64,000 nucleotides of DNA from contig OX438751.1 in NCBI GenBank assembly GCA_949316235.1, positions 23,713,885-23,777,884 on the forward strand. Direction: 5' to 3'. The notes beneath the pieces are model-generated. The model was given only the letters and a program-made list of their open reading frames with translations. It made no database searches and was not told the origin of the DNA. A program made the translations under genes and the position numbers. Positions within the stretch are counted from its first letter, which is position 1. Every line of letters starts with the position of its first letter. Shown one piece after another: positions 32,539 through 43,616 of the stretch. The stretch is from Oegoconia quadripuncta. Lineage: Eukaryota > Arthropoda > Insecta > Lepidoptera > Autostichidae.

Positions 32539-33340
32539 CGTAATATCTATTTCCGTTTTAAGGCGTCTTTTCCCTCTAACCAAAGGTTATCTGGTAGATT
32601 ATTTTGGCTCTTTAGCAATTGTCGTGTCGTATCAGATGACCCAACATTTTTGTTTTTTTATGTTTTATTTTATTAAGCCCAACAAACAGCTGCACAATTT
32701 ATATACTTAATCTAGTTTTACAAAATGATGTGGATCATTGTACAACGAGCAACGTTCTCCACAGGTTACTATTTCGAAGATATAGACAGTGGTACAAAAT
32801 TGGTTTAATTTAACACTATAACTTGAATATACCTAAGCTAAGTTTAACAATATTACCTACGGTTATTACTTATTACAATAAGTGTCTAAATATAGTTAGT
32901 AGCATCACAAAATAATTTACCCTAAAAATATATTAATGAATGCTATATATTATATTTATATTATATTATATAACATCTGTCCCCAATGTTTTCAATGATC
33001 TGAAGGAAAAGTGGAGGGGTAGAGGAAGAGAGGAATTCCTAGATGAACATTCATGGTACAAGTAAAGGAAAAAGTAAATACCGTGTCGTATCAGGAAGTC
33101 AAAGAAAAGGTGGAAAGGACTCCACCGACAAGAGCATAGCTCTTAATTAAGAGCTACTTGTCGGTGGAGTCTTCCTCTCTTCCTCTGCCCCTCCACTTTT
33201 CCTTCAGATCATGGAAAACAGAAGGGGAAAGATATTGGGTCATCTGATACGACACGACAATTGCTAAAGAGCAAAAATAATCTACCAGATAACCTTTGGT
33301 TAGAGGGAAAAGACGCCCTAAAATGTAAATAGATATTATT
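32539..33340. mobile_element. Nested inverted-repeat element (about 800 bp)
   Basis: Three concentric inverted repeats. The outer is 32539-32646 with 33233-33340 (CTTTTCCCTCTAACCAAAGG and its complement). The middle is about 32985-33040 with 33172-33222 (GGAAAAGTGGAGGGG). The inner is a 54-bp palindrome at 33118-33171 centred on AGCTCTTAATTAAGAGCT. GTGTCGTATCAG occurs in both outer arms and again before the inner palindrome (33083). No ORF. Probably a non-autonomous foldback element of unknown class; related sequence is at 48345-48430. Confidence 0.85.
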
Positions 33341-33481
33341 ACTGTTCTAAAAATTTGTATAAAAATGTAGTATATCCTGGTGCAAACCTTTGAGCACGTC
33401 AGTGGTTATTTGATTAGGCAGTAAATGACGTGTACAAAATTTATAGCTTATGCTTTACTTAATATAAATAATAATAAAAAT

Positions 33482-33596
33482 ATCATCATCATCTCAGCCC
33501 GTAAACATCCCACTGCAGGGATATAGGCCTTCCCTCGTATAATGAGGGAGTATGGGCCATAGTCCACCACGCTGGCCCAATGCGGGTTGGGGATAA
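33482..33596 (-). mobile_element. SINE-D 3' fragment
   Basis: CAGCCCGTAAACATCCCACT, TATAGGCCTTCCCTCGTAT and ACGCTGGCCCAATGCGGGTT in antisense orientation. Confidence 0.85.
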
Positions 33597-33696
33597 ATAT
33601 ACTATAAATAAATAAATTGTTATTAAATCCTTTAAAAAAAGTCATATATAAATATATAAATACCTCTTTAGCTAGTACCATAGCTAGTACCATACC

Positions 33697-33747
33697 AAAC
33701 ACACGCACAAACAATATAAGTCGCTTATATTGTTTGTGCGTGTGTTT
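33697..33747. repeat. Perfect 24-bp hairpin with 3-nt loop
   Basis: Arms 33697-33720 and 33724-33747 are exact reverse complements around TCG, with core CACGCACAAACAATATAAG. A 13-bp direct duplication (GCTAGTACCATA) precedes it at 33670-33694. Function unknown. Confidence 0.97.
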
Positions 33748-33823
33748 TTGTCAAATGAATTATTCGGTTGTCATCAGGCATTCGGGCCATCTTGACAAAC
33801 AGTAATTACATATTGTAATCTTA

Positions 33824-33995
33824 TTATGCCTTTTGTAACATAAAAACCTATTTTTTAAACAGCAACCCCTCGAGAGTCTTGCTTGTACTTCTCAGGAATT
33901 GCCTTTTGAACAAGCAACGACTTAAAAAATATAAAATCTGACTATTTTAAGTGTATCCCGTGTACCTACAAAATAAAGCATTTTTACTTTGACTT
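33824..33995 (+). mobile_element. CR1-like LINE 3' end
   Basis: CCTCGAGAGTCTTGCTTGTA, GTGTACCTACAAAATAAAGC and ending TTTTTACTTTGACTTTG. 5'-truncated. Confidence 0.85.
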
Positions 33996-34462
33996 TGCCA
34001 TAACTAGGTTTCTTAAGAATGTTATTGAGATGTATGCTAATCAAAAATACGCTCCTGTTCACCCGCTTATCACTCTACGCGGTTTTCACAGCCCCAAAAT
34101 GAAAGCAAAAGGATGGATTGAAATAAAACAATTGAAATTGAAAAACGCCCCCTAAAAGGGGTGGCGTAATGATTAAATTGAAAAGCATGTTCTTTGCTAA
34201 CAATCGTCGTGGTAACCCCACCAGCCTTCGGGTAGCTTCGACCTAATCTGGGGTTGGCGTACAAGCACTAATGGCTTTGAGTTATGTTTTTATAATTCGA
34301 CTCACTTGAGACGGCTGGTGACACCACAATAGCTATACAGGGAGGAAATAGTAAGTGTGTACATGCTATTATTTTCTTAGTATAAGAATAATTAGAAAGG
34401 AGAATAAATTAAAAGACTCCTAGTAAATAAAATAACATTATAAGTTCATGAAGAGAATCGAG

Positions 34463-36126
34463 ATATACAATGTGTCCCGGAGAGAAGTGACCAGCGGGCG
34501 TAGTTTGAAAATTTATACAAAATTATCGATAAATCATTTAAATTTAGAGACCTAACTGCTTTTGTTTTTTAAAAATTGTTAATTCTTTTTTTTTAATAGA
34601 CATCTCTGACCTTCTGCACTATTTTAGTCATAATTACTTTGTTTTTACGTCTTTCCCAATTCTTTTTTTTTAATTCAGTGCTGTTATTATTATTCATCAA
34701 ATTAAGTTATGAAAATTATCCCAAAACAAATAAATAATTTATTAAAAAAGAAATAAACTTAAAATTCGACCAACAAAACTGTATTTCTTTAAGTTTAAAA
34801 ATAAAAAAACGAAAAATGTCCCTATAACATCATGTTTTTTTTTAATTATTATGATACTACATGATATTCTCTAAAATATCCTCGAACAATGTTTTTAGTT
34901 ATTTCAAATAAATGTGAACCTACGAGACATTGAAATTGACCTTTTATGCTCCAGTAACTAGATAGAGATAAGTTTAAAAAAATGAAAGTAATGTTTTAAG
35001 CAGTTTATTTGCACATTTAAGTGTTTTGTTGTTACAATGAATCATTTTGATTTTAACATGATAGTTTAATAATAAATAAAAGATACTTAATTTGTTAAAA
35101 TGGTTGTTTATTAAGAAAAATCAGGTAATTAATTAATTATGTTTTCAAAATGACCGCCGTCAGCGGTTATGCAGGCCAGGGCCCTAAATGACATCCTTAG
35201 TGTAGTTCGCCTTATTTCTGCATGATTCTGCGCTATTTCTGCGGCAGCAGCATCGATTCTCTGTTTCAGCTGGTCTCTTGAAATTATTGGCACAGCATAA
35301 ACTTTTTGCTTCATGTAGCCCCAGAAATAATAATCAAGAGGCGTCAAGTCTGGTGACCTCGGGGGCCATGCTACTGGACCGCCTCTGCCAATCCATCTTG
35401 GATAATTTTCATTGGCCTGGCCTGCATAACCGCTGACGGCGGTCATTTTGAAAACATAATTAATTAATTACCTGATTTTTCTTAATAAACAATCATTTTA
35501 ACAAATTAAGTATCTTTTATTTATTATTAAACTATCATGTTAAAATCAAAATGATTCATTGTAATAACAAAACACTTAAATGTGCAAATAAACTGCTTAA
35601 AACATTACTTTCATTTTTTTAAACTTATCTCTATCTAGTTACTGGAGCATAAAAGGTCAATTACAATGTCTCGTACGTTCACATTTATTTGAAATAACAT
35701 AAAACATTGTTCGAGGATATTTTAGAGAATATATCATAATAATTAAAAAAAAACATGATGTTATAGGGACATTTTTCGTTTTTTTATTTTTAAACTTAAA
35801 GAAATACAGTTTTGTTGGTCGAATTTTAAGTTTATTTCTTTTTTAATAAATTATTTATTTGTTTTGGGATAATTTTCATAACTTAATTTGATGAATAATA
35901 ATAACAGCACTGAATTAAAAAAAAAAGAATTGGGAAAGACGTAAAAACAAAGAAATTATGACTAAAATAGTGCAGAAGGTCAGACATGTCTATTAAAAAA
36001 AAAGGATTAACAATTTTTAAAAAACAAAAGCAGTTAGGTCTCTAAATTTAAATGATTTATCGATAATTTTGTATAAATTTTCAAACTACGCCCGCTGGTC
36101 ACTTCTCTCCGGGACACATTGTATAT
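34463..36126. mobile_element. Foldback element built from two inverted mariner-type transposon ends
   Basis: Left arm 34463-35180 (about 718 bp) and right arm 35416-36126 (about 711 bp) are near-identical inverted copies that differ by a few substitutions and small indels. The tips read TATACAATGTGTCCCGGAG and its complement. The 235-bp centre (35181-35415) carries part of a transposase ORF. A TA-rich junction on each side fits Tc1/mariner TA target use. By length alone it could form a hairpin with an arm of about 0.7 kb. Confidence 0.93.
35129..35415 (-). pseudogene. Tc1/mariner-type transposase, C-terminal fragment
   Basis: Minus strand reads NYPRWIGRGGPVAWPPRSP, DLTPLDYYFWGYMKQKVY, then a helical segment and ACITADGGHFENIIN before the stop. 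WPPRSPDLTPLD holds the third catalytic Asp of the DD(D/E) triad in Tc1/mariner proteins; the first two Asp and the DNA-binding domain are absent. Homology begins at about 35405. The upstream residues MTAVSGYAGQ come from the right arm, the inverted copy of the gene's own 3' end, so the annotated-looking start is an artefact. Cannot encode an active enzyme. Confidence 0.88.
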
Positions 36127-36363
36127 GTCCGAAATTAAATTTTTTTCGGCTCTAATACATTCCCTTACTTTATCCACTTATTATTATTATTAATTAGACT
36201 TTATTATTAAATTGATTATATAGTTTACCATTAATTAAACAATGCCCCACAAAACCGTTGCACAATTTGTCTGTGGGAGCGCGAGTCTCACAAAAAACTA
36301 TGTTACCTAGTTACAATGTAGCCTTCGTCGTATGTATTGAATAAGTATTTACACAGGGGTTTT

Positions 36364-36596
36364 TTTAAGCACAACGGGTTAGCCAATGACCTCAATTACA
36401 CCTGATGTTAAGTGAAGATGAGGCCGAAGGTGGAAGCGTACTGACCCGGAAACCCAAATATTTGGGGAACTGGCTATCTTATCTCTAATAACCGGAACAC
36501 AACAATGCTATTAACATTGCTGTTTAGCGGCGGATTTAGATGAGATGGTGTGGGCTAGCCAGGCGGACATTTAAAATGCCCTACCACCAACCAAGG
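36364..36596 (-). mobile_element. SINE-A, head missing
   Basis: ACCTCAATTACACCTGATGT, GGTGGAAGCGTACTGACCC and GGGCTAGCCAGGCGGACATT. Stops at CCACCAACCAA before the B box. Confidence 0.88.
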
Positions 36597-36989
36597 GGTT
36601 ACAGGTTATTTAACAAGAATTTTTTTTGAAGTTTGGCGAATTTGCTTTTCTTGAGCTCATTTCTACTGGCATGGACATTCTGGCATTCTGGACAGGCATG
36701 GTATTGAGAAGGTAAGGTACGCGTTTTCTAAGTGTTCTATCAGCATTATCTATCGAGGGACTTCAAATTGACATAATACTGCCCTGGACCTGGCTCCAAG
36801 TTTCTGGGTCAGTTTATAGAGATACCATCGACTACTAAGAGTGTTGTGCACGCTTTTAATTACGGACATATCACGTTCTTTACCCGACTACGTTATGAAT
36901 GACATCTGTATAATTATACCTGTTACTAGAGCAATAAAATGACTTGAAACTACCTCAGGAATTAGGGTAATGTTTTTCGGGTGTATGTA
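36597..36989. other. Unassigned interval
   Basis: Moderately GC-rich near 36770-36850. It could be LINE ORF debris on the minus strand, but no frame was convincing. Confidence 0.35.
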
Positions 36990-36991
36990 TA

Positions 36992-37188
36992 CTGGATGAT
37001 TTTTTATTAATCTTTGAAATATTTGTATGGCTGTTCAGATCAACAAACGAACAACTCTCACAAACGGAAATGTATGAAATAGCTGGGGTTTTTTCTCGAT
37101 TTCATAGCTGGTCACATTGTAAAAATTGTTGCATTTTATACTCTGAACAACCATACAAAAATTTTGAGGACGATTAAAATTCACCCAG
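36992..37188. mobile_element. Mariner-like MITE (197 bp)
   Basis: Imperfect terminal inverted repeats: CTGGATGATTTTTTATTAAT on the left and TTAAAATTCACCCAG on the right, then internal TTTGTATGGCTGTTCAGA and its near-complement CTGAACAACCATACAAA. Flanked by TA on both sides (36990-36991 and 37189-37190). No ORF. Confidence 0.8.
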
Positions 37189-37339
37189 TATATATAACTT
37201 TTTTTGTTATCTCTATTGTTACCTATCGGTTAGATCGATTTTGAAGCGTAAGGTGTCACAGAATTTTATGGAAAAAAATCCGACATGACAACTGTAAAAT
37301 ACAAAATAATAATATAACGATGGATTATTGGATTTTTAA

Positions 37340-37553
37340 ATAAATAAATATTTCGGACACTTACACCAAACATCTAGATTGTACTATGTATACTGGATAA
37401 CTGATAAACCATACATAAATATTTATATAAACATTCACGACTCGGGAATAACGGTTCGTATTCATCACACAATCATATACCCCTCGCGGGATTCGAACCC
37501 GTAACAATTGATTTCGCTGACAGGGTCACTATCCACTACACCAACCGGTCGTC
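37340..37553 (-). mobile_element. SINE-C
   Basis: ATTTCGGACACTTACACCAA, CCCCTCGCGGGATTCGAACC (B box) and ACTACACCAACCGGTCGTC. Most of the element is present. Confidence 0.88.
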
Positions 37554-37624
37554 TACTACATTTTATTAGTGTACTGTTTTTCAATATCTATTGAATTAGC
37601 GGGATTTTCGTGGTTTTGTTTACA

Positions 37625-37742
37625 TAATACCGATCTCTTCCCGTGGACGTAGTTAAACGCGACTAAAGGGATTAAAAAACATCTATGATTTGCACGTTTT
37701 AACGGCGATGGGCTCACCCCCTGTGACGTCTGCATTTCTGTA
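37625..37742 (-). repeat. Repeat-E2 fragment
   Basis: GATCTCTTCCCGTGGACG, GCACGTTTTAACGGCGATGG and CTGCATTTCTGTATT are the complement of the 3' blocks of repeat-E2. Confidence 0.75.
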
Positions 37743-37743
37743 T

Positions 37744-38075
37744 TATAACAAGGTTCCAGTGGACATTCAAAATTTACCTTTATACATTCAATATCATCAT
37801 AAAACAGACATTAGTTACCAAAGGCTATTATAAAATTTCTGACTATCTGGATGATAATCAAGCATGGACATAGACCGCTCGGCGATATTCAGTCTAATTA
37901 AACAATATAATATAATTGTAACCCAAATGAGTTTCTTGCTCGTTCTTCTCTGGGGAATCTGCTTTGTGAATGAGCAATAATGTCAAAAACTTTAAAAATA
38001 AGATAAAAAATGTGATATTTTCAAGTGATAATTTTTATCCTACGAAATATTTTTTTTTTGATTTTTTGATTTTGA
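37744..38075 (+). mobile_element. LINE 3' end with TTTTGA tail, CR1-like relative
   Basis: GTTCCAGTGGACATTCAAAA matches the PVDIQNLPL coding block of 8563-9230; then GACTATCTGGATGATAATCA, GAGTTTCTTGCTCGTTC and an end of TTTTTTGATTTTGAT. Same architecture as 58770-58925. Confidence 0.75.
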
Positions 38076-38114
38076 TTATATTATGTTTTTAAAAAGATGC
38101 ACCCTGGATATTGT

Positions 38115-38475
38115 TTTTTTTTATGACTGATTGGATTCGCGTTTGACCACAATCTCACCTGATGGAAAGTGACTATATGGTCGATGATGAAACACGCGAT
38201 CTCAGTAAATGCCTATTCACTCTGCCCTTGAAGATCCCAAGGTTGTAGGATTCAGGAAAGACTGACGCCGGATGTGAAAGGCTGAATTGTTCCAAACATT
38301 TAAAAAATTATGATTGAAACAACATCCACGGTTCAACTTATGAAATATACAGAAATGCACCCGTGACACGTGCCCATTGTCGTAGAAACGTGCAATTCTT
38401 TAGATGTTTTTGGTGGAAATCCTTTAGTTGCCTTTTACGACACCCACAAAAAGAGATGGGTTTATTCTTAATCTT
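38115..38475 (+). repeat. Repeat-E2, longest copy
   Basis: TTTTTTATGACTGATTGGA, GACCACAATCTCACCTGATG, AGATCCCAAGGTTGTAGGA, ACATCCACGGTTCAACTT, ATATACAGAAATGCACCCGT and GACACCCACAAAAAGAGATG. Non-coding; the left part recurs alone at 47590-47730 and the right part alone at 44870-45025. Confidence 0.8.
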
Positions 38476-39586
38476 TTCAAGTGTCGAAACCACACAGCAC
38501 TCATCATCATCATGACTGATAATACTACAATTAGCTCTATAATAGCTATTACTGTATATGTTCCATTATTTGTTCTTTATTTTAGAGCAGATAATGAAAC
38601 TGAATCGGGAACTCTTTTTATTATTCAATTTGTATGTGTACACTACACTATACATACACTAACCCGACTATAAATATTTATTATTATTCTGCTCATTATT
38701 GTATCTGACGTGGCGTCCGTGCGTCACTGGGCATTTGGGGGCACTGAAAACCAGCGCTGTGATTCGTCGCAGCATGAGCTGAGTGCTAACCCATTTGTGC
38801 ACGCCGCAACACGTGACAGCATTGTCGGAATCTTCTTCATAATTGTATTTCTATTTTAGCTATAATTTACTACTTCTTTGTTTTTGTGTCGTGTTGTGGC
38901 ATAGTAAACTATTCTTAATCTTATTTTTTTCTCTTACTTCATAGTCGAAAGTTGTGATTGTTCATTACAATTAGTATACATTACAATTACAAAAAGTATT
39001 GATTAGATACCAACTTTGCGACACCGAAAACTAACTACTGCATTTAGTTTGATGATGTTCAATATTTTTATATTGTGTCAAGTATGTACATACAACCCGG
39101 ACCAATTAATTGTAAATGTATTCTTATTCTAAGTAAATAGAAATATTGTAGTTGCCTAGGTAATAATTTATTGTTACCTAATAATAAATAATAATTATGG
39201 TATGTAATTTTATTACAGTAAAATTTATACTCTCAAAAAGTATCACAAAGCTGTTTTGTCAAGCAGGAGGTACAAGTAGCGCCATCTAGTTAACACCACG
39301 CACGAGTGCACGAGAAACGACAAAGCATCAGGTCACGACTTGCATCGTTCATAGTGTACCGATTTTTAAAATTCGAACGCGTGATTCTCTTTAAAATAAA
39401 TTGAAAATGATTGTTAGAGTTCCACGTTTGAAGTTTTATTACAGATTTTAAAAATGAACAGAACACTTTTGAGTTTATTTGTATGTAAAAACTCTAACAC
39501 TTAATACCTAGTTAATGTCTGCAATGCAATCTACTTCCTTGTCTTAATACCAAACCAAAGTATAACCAAAAGATGGTTATACTATG
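38476..39586. other. Non-coding interval with one repeat-like block
   Basis: 38741-38770 (GGGGGCACTGAAAACCAGCG) resembles CCACTGAAAACCAGCG at about 57895, so 38690-38830 is probably the 3' part of a retroelement. The rest is AT-rich and unassigned. CGCCATCTAGTTAACACCA at 39280 is a SINE-B-like word. Confidence 0.45.
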
Positions 39587-40107
39587 TCAAAGTCAAAGTC
39601 AAAAATGCTATATTTTGTAGGTACACAGGGTACACTTAAAATAGTAAATTTAACATTTTTTATGCTACTGCTCCTTCAAAATGCAATTTTGCCCTGAGAA
39701 GAACAAGCAAGAAACTCGAAGGGTTGCTCTTTTAAAATCAGGCTTTGATTTACATAAAGGTTTTTATATTTCATTATTAATTGTGAAATAGTCTGGCATG
39801 CGAACGATCTGATCATGTCCAGGGATGATCATCATCTAAATAGTCTGATATTTTATAATATGCTTTGTTAAATAAGTGTCTGTTTTATAGTATCTTTAAA
39901 TTTATTGAGAGGAAGATTTTGTATATCAACTGGAATCTTATTGAAAAAGCGTATACAGTCATAACCCTTTGAATGAATTACTTGACTTTGCGGAGGCGAC
40001 TTATGTGACCTGCAAGTTTATCTATATTTCTTGTATTGACATCATGTTTATCACTATTTTTCCTAAGTGATGCTATATTTTTTTTGACATACATTAGATT
40101 TTCAACT
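39587..40107 (-). mobile_element. CR1-like LINE, ORF2 end and 3' UTR
   Basis: On the minus strand: VENLMYVKKNIASLRKNSDK and DVNTRNIDKLAGHISR, then the 3' UTR ending TTTTTGACTTTGACTTTGAC at about 39587. It retains a part of ORF2 similar to 8563-9230 and is truncated right at ENLMYV. Confidence 0.88.
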
Positions 40108-40494
40108 ACTGCTACTGCTATGCATTGTTTGGTGGAAGCAACTAACAGCTGAGTGAGATTAAAAAATAACATCTTTGCTGAGTCCCTACCGTTTTTACAT
40201 AGTTATGTTCAGGGTATCTAGACTTCCTTTATTTACTTATCTAATTTTGTGATGGATTTTTTTTTTAATTTTAAGCTTTAGCAATTTTAAATAATCGTTA
40301 GTTTTATCATCTTGTTGCTAGGAATCCATCATCTTTGGCCTGTGTGCTGAAATATAGGTTACTAATCTTAGACAGCAGCTGATGCTAGTTATGTTAATAC
40401 ACAATATTAACTATTCAAACTTAATTTCACCCTTTAATTAAGAATATTACATATCATATCTTTGGAAATAAATATTTTTGTTACATTTGAGAAC

Positions 40495-40735
40495 GATACA
40501 TTTATTTATCACCTGCTTTTCGCCCGCGGGAACCCCATTTGTCCCGCGGGAACTACTCACTTTATCGGGATTAAAAATATCCTATGTCTTAATCCCTGAA
40601 TTATATACTTCATGCTATATATATTCTACTTATATACCAAATCATATCTAAATCCATTCATCCGTTTCGCCGTGATTAAGTAACAAACAAGAAAACAAAT
40701 ATCCAAACTTTCGCATTTATAACACTAGTAAGATT
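40495..40735 (-). repeat. Repeat-H copy
   Basis: TTTCGCCCGCGGGAACCCC, GAACTACTCACTTTATCGGG, ATCCATTCATCCGTTTCGCC and CTTTCGCATTTATAACACTA. The same blocks recur at 60280-60510, 46040-46145 and 30150-30243. Strand is arbitrary, as no coding is present. Confidence 0.75.
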
Positions 40736-42199
40736 AGATTAATAAAGCACATTACAAATTATAGCGATTATCCAGTACTAGATTTGAAATCGATCGATTG
40801 TTACAATTTGTGCTAGCTTGACAATTAGAAAATATTCCATTCTATCTCTTTTGGATACCAATAATTATGTACGCATTTAACAAAATTTTTAACTCTACAT
40901 TTTTACTGATAGATGCTTTCACTTCTGATATCTACTAAATGGCGAAAGAAAGTCTGTTGTTTTGTGCCTTTCCGTGAAGTAATTTGATCTTGGTTACTTA
41001 TGGAACATTGATTACCATCTTTAATCGTCTGTGATTTTGGAATTACCGGAGAAAATTTAAAGGTTGATTTAGAACATAATACAAAATAAATACTACAGGA
41101 CTTTATCGTAAATACCATACAAAATATTCCAGACGGCGTCTCGGTGTTCCCTGAATATTGTAATCTCGAGATCTCAAGTCTTAGTATACCGGTGTGCTTC
41201 ATCTTCGGCAACACCCTCACTTTTGGCCAGATCAGATTGTGGCCAAACGTGCCCTTATACGAGATTTTTAATTGTCTTAATTAAAAATGGGGCAGCAGCT
41301 GTTCAACTTAAAGTTCACTTAGTAAAGAGAAGGCAAATTTCCTACAAATTAGAGTTGTTCCAATATCAAAAGTAGTATCTTTTAATATCTTTACCCAACT
41401 CTTAAATTTTCTAGAATAAGTACCTTTACTAAGATAATGCCCATTAAAATCAATCATTCAAGCATTATCGACGTTGACATCTTTAGTAGACACAATAGGT
41501 ATAATTAATTTGCCAAAACTCGTAGCGTGAACCATTTCCAATTGATTTTAACTGTAAACTACTGCTATTTTAAACTATAATTTATTATTTAGTGCCTCTA
41601 TTTGAAATTTGATAAAGAAATTTATCTACATTCCATGATTTGATATTTTACATTTGATATTTCATTTGTCTTAGTTGTATTATCGTCAACCACTTTAATT
41701 TTAAATACTTTGAATGGTACTTTAAAATTTTATAGATTCTCAAATTCTAATGTTTATACATACTCTTCACGGATCTTTTTCTTTATTATATCACCTGTGT
41801 TTACATATCAAATACTCATAATAATATACCAAAGCTATTTTCTTCTATATCAAACATTACATGGACAGGGTGTAACTATTAATCTAAAGTTTGCAATACT
41901 ATATTGATTACTACTTCATTTAGAATATCTAATATTCTGTATGAAACATTTGCTTTCCAAGTTTTTTTTTCCAAAACTATGCTGGTATAGTTGGATTTGT
42001 TTATTAAATGGATCTCTTACAATGATTAATTTAACTTTGGTTGACGCTAACAAACACACCATTATCTGGCTTATAATTATAGTCCTGAAAACTAATTCGA
42101 AAATCAATAAAAAGAACTATTTCGATTTCGATTGATTTCGATATTGATAGAAATATTGTCCTACTCCAAATTCTCGTTCACTGGGGTAAATTGAACAAA
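40736..42199. other. AT-rich, repeat-poor DNA downstream of the Sox gene
   Basis: No assigned repeats. Short ORFs here (up to about 105 codons) show no protein features. It may hold Sox regulatory DNA, by position only. Confidence 0.4.
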
Positions 42200-42878
42200 A
42201 CGAAATTTTAAATAAAAACAATTTAGTGTTTATTTTATGGCATTAACAAAGTTCTTTTCGCATATATCTATAATACATCGTTGGTACTGACATCGATTTT
42301 CAATTAATCACTAATATTTACAAATGAGATGCACTAATAACTTACAATCGAGATAACTAAATTACAATTACACTTACGTTTAAGGAATCAATAAATAAAT
42401 TACAAGGCTTTCTAAAAGTAAAGCGAAATTAACGCTACTCGGGTTCAATGCACGAATGAAACAATTGAAACTTAACAAATACAAAGACAGAAAAAACAAA
42501 ATCGGGACCCGATAGTAATAGTTAGACAAAAAGCTAATTATAAGAGACACTTAGAAACTACTGGAAATAATCTCTTTTTGGTACCAATCTCACTTTATAT
42601 ATCTAACGATTCGGCACTAGTAGGTACTTACTTTAAATATTTAGAGGCATCGAAAACAAAAATCACAGTTAAACATATAATATTACCACAATGGGCCTAA
42701 TTAAACTCAACTTATTTACATGCCACTTGATATGAGATGCACTCGATTTACAACTTTCAACTATAACTATAATAAATAAAGTTCAATAGTTTCACAGTTC
42801 TTAACACTGAAATGTTTTGTTATTCGTTGATAATTTGCCGATCCTTGAATGATGTCTTCAAGGAAGGCAAGCTGGTCT
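42200..42878 (-). other. Probable 3' UTR of the Sox gene
   Basis: AT-rich non-coding DNA directly after the Sox TGA stop, free of the SINEs and LINE tails that crowd other parts of the window. The only clear minus-strand AATAAA is at 42229-42234, which would give a 3' UTR of about 650 nt. Freedom from repeats fits transcribed sequence under some constraint. This is inference. Confidence 0.4.
42229..42234 (-). terminator. Candidate polyadenylation signal AATAAA for the Sox transcript
   Basis: On the minus strand an AATAAA hexamer sits about 645 nt after the stop codon, followed downstream by AT-rich sequence. I saw no other minus-strand AATAAA between it and the stop. The motif is common in AT-rich DNA, so confidence is low. 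Confidence 0.3.
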
Positions 42879-43616
42879 TCAATATATGACAGACACGGGC
42901 CTCCTCAGCTGGTCGTCATGCGGGCTGTGTTGGTTCGGGGTTACCGGTGACACTGGGGATGACGGTCCAACGCCGTATTGATGGAACAATGGAGACGAGA
43001 AAGGCTTTGGTGGCGCTGGTGATGTATATAACGATGAATAGAAAGATGAGACGACGGCCGCGGCGGACGAAGACACCGTCGGTAACTTTTCAGCGGTCGG
43101 TGCCATCAGTTTGGAGAACTGTAAGTGATCCAGTTGGTGTGGAAAGTATGGTGGCACAGCAGGGTATGGCAGGGCTTCCAAATGTCCTACCCCTGGAGCG
43201 GGACCAGCGAAATATGGGAGCGGGAAGCTCGCAAATGCTCCGGCACCAGGCGCTCCACCTTGAGTCGGCGGCTTAGGCTTCCTCCGTGGTCTATACTTGT
43301 AATCCGGGTGTTCCTTCATATGCAGTGCCCTCAGTCGCTTCGCTTCATCTATGAACGGTCTCTTCTGCATCTCAGACAACAGCTTCCACTCGGCGCCGAG
43401 GCGTTTCGATATCTCGGAATTGTGCATTTTAGGATTATCTTTTGCTATCTGCCGTCTCTGCAGCCTCGACCAGACCATGAAAGCGTTCATCGGCCTCTTG
43501 ATGTGTCCCTCCGACTGTGGGGACGATGCGGGCAGCGGTTGCGGTGCACTGTGATATTCCGGCAGCATACCATGATGCATGGAGAACGCGTACGGATGAT
43601 GACTCAATGTCGACAT
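42879..43616 (-). CDS. Sox21a: SoxB-group HMG-box transcription factor, probable Sox21a
   Basis: A complete 245-residue ORF with one HMG box at about residues 38-116. The box starts [13 protein letters not shown], continues [18 protein letters not shown] and [11 protein letters not shown], and ends [11 protein letters not shown], the SoxB hallmark. The variant [10 protein letters not shown] inside helix 1 is what I associate with insect Sox21a rather than Dichaete, Sox21b or SoxNeuro. A short His/Pro-rich N-terminus precedes the box. A Pro/Ala/Ser/Tyr-rich tail follows and ends RRPVSVIY. Family knowledge: these are nuclear, sequence-specific proteins that bend DNA at ACAAT-type sites and act in neural, gut stem-cell and segmentation programmes. 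The start is the ATG at 43616 (context AACATG). The frame stays open 11 codons further up but has only a TTG there, preceded by a T-run. No intron interrupts the ORF. The box is intact, so the gene looks functional. In Drosophila, Sox21a lies in a SoxB cluster; no other member is in this window. SoxB assignment is very secure, the paralogue less so. Confidence 0.93.
   Translation of the reverse strand: MSTLSHHPYAFSMHHGMLPEYHSAPQPLPASSPQSEGHIKRPMNAFMVWSRLQRRQIAKDNPKMHNSEISKRLGAEWKLLSEMQKRPFIDEAKRLRALHMKEHPDYKYRPRRKPKPPTQGGAPGAGAFASFPLPYFAGPAPGVGHLEALPYPAVPPYFPHQLDHLQFSKLMAPTAEKLPTVSSSAAAVVSSFYSSLYTSPAPPKPFSSPLFHQYGVGPSSPVSPVTPNQHSPHDDQLRRPVSVIY

Noticed and set aside
34463..36126. Complete autonomous mariner transposon
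   Set aside because: Only the transposase C-terminus is present; both arms are copies of the same end and most of the gene is missing.
40903..41220. 105-codon minus-strand ORF downstream of the Sox gene
   Set aside because: No recognisable domain, and length is within what AT-rich DNA gives by chance. Could be tested with RNA-seq.
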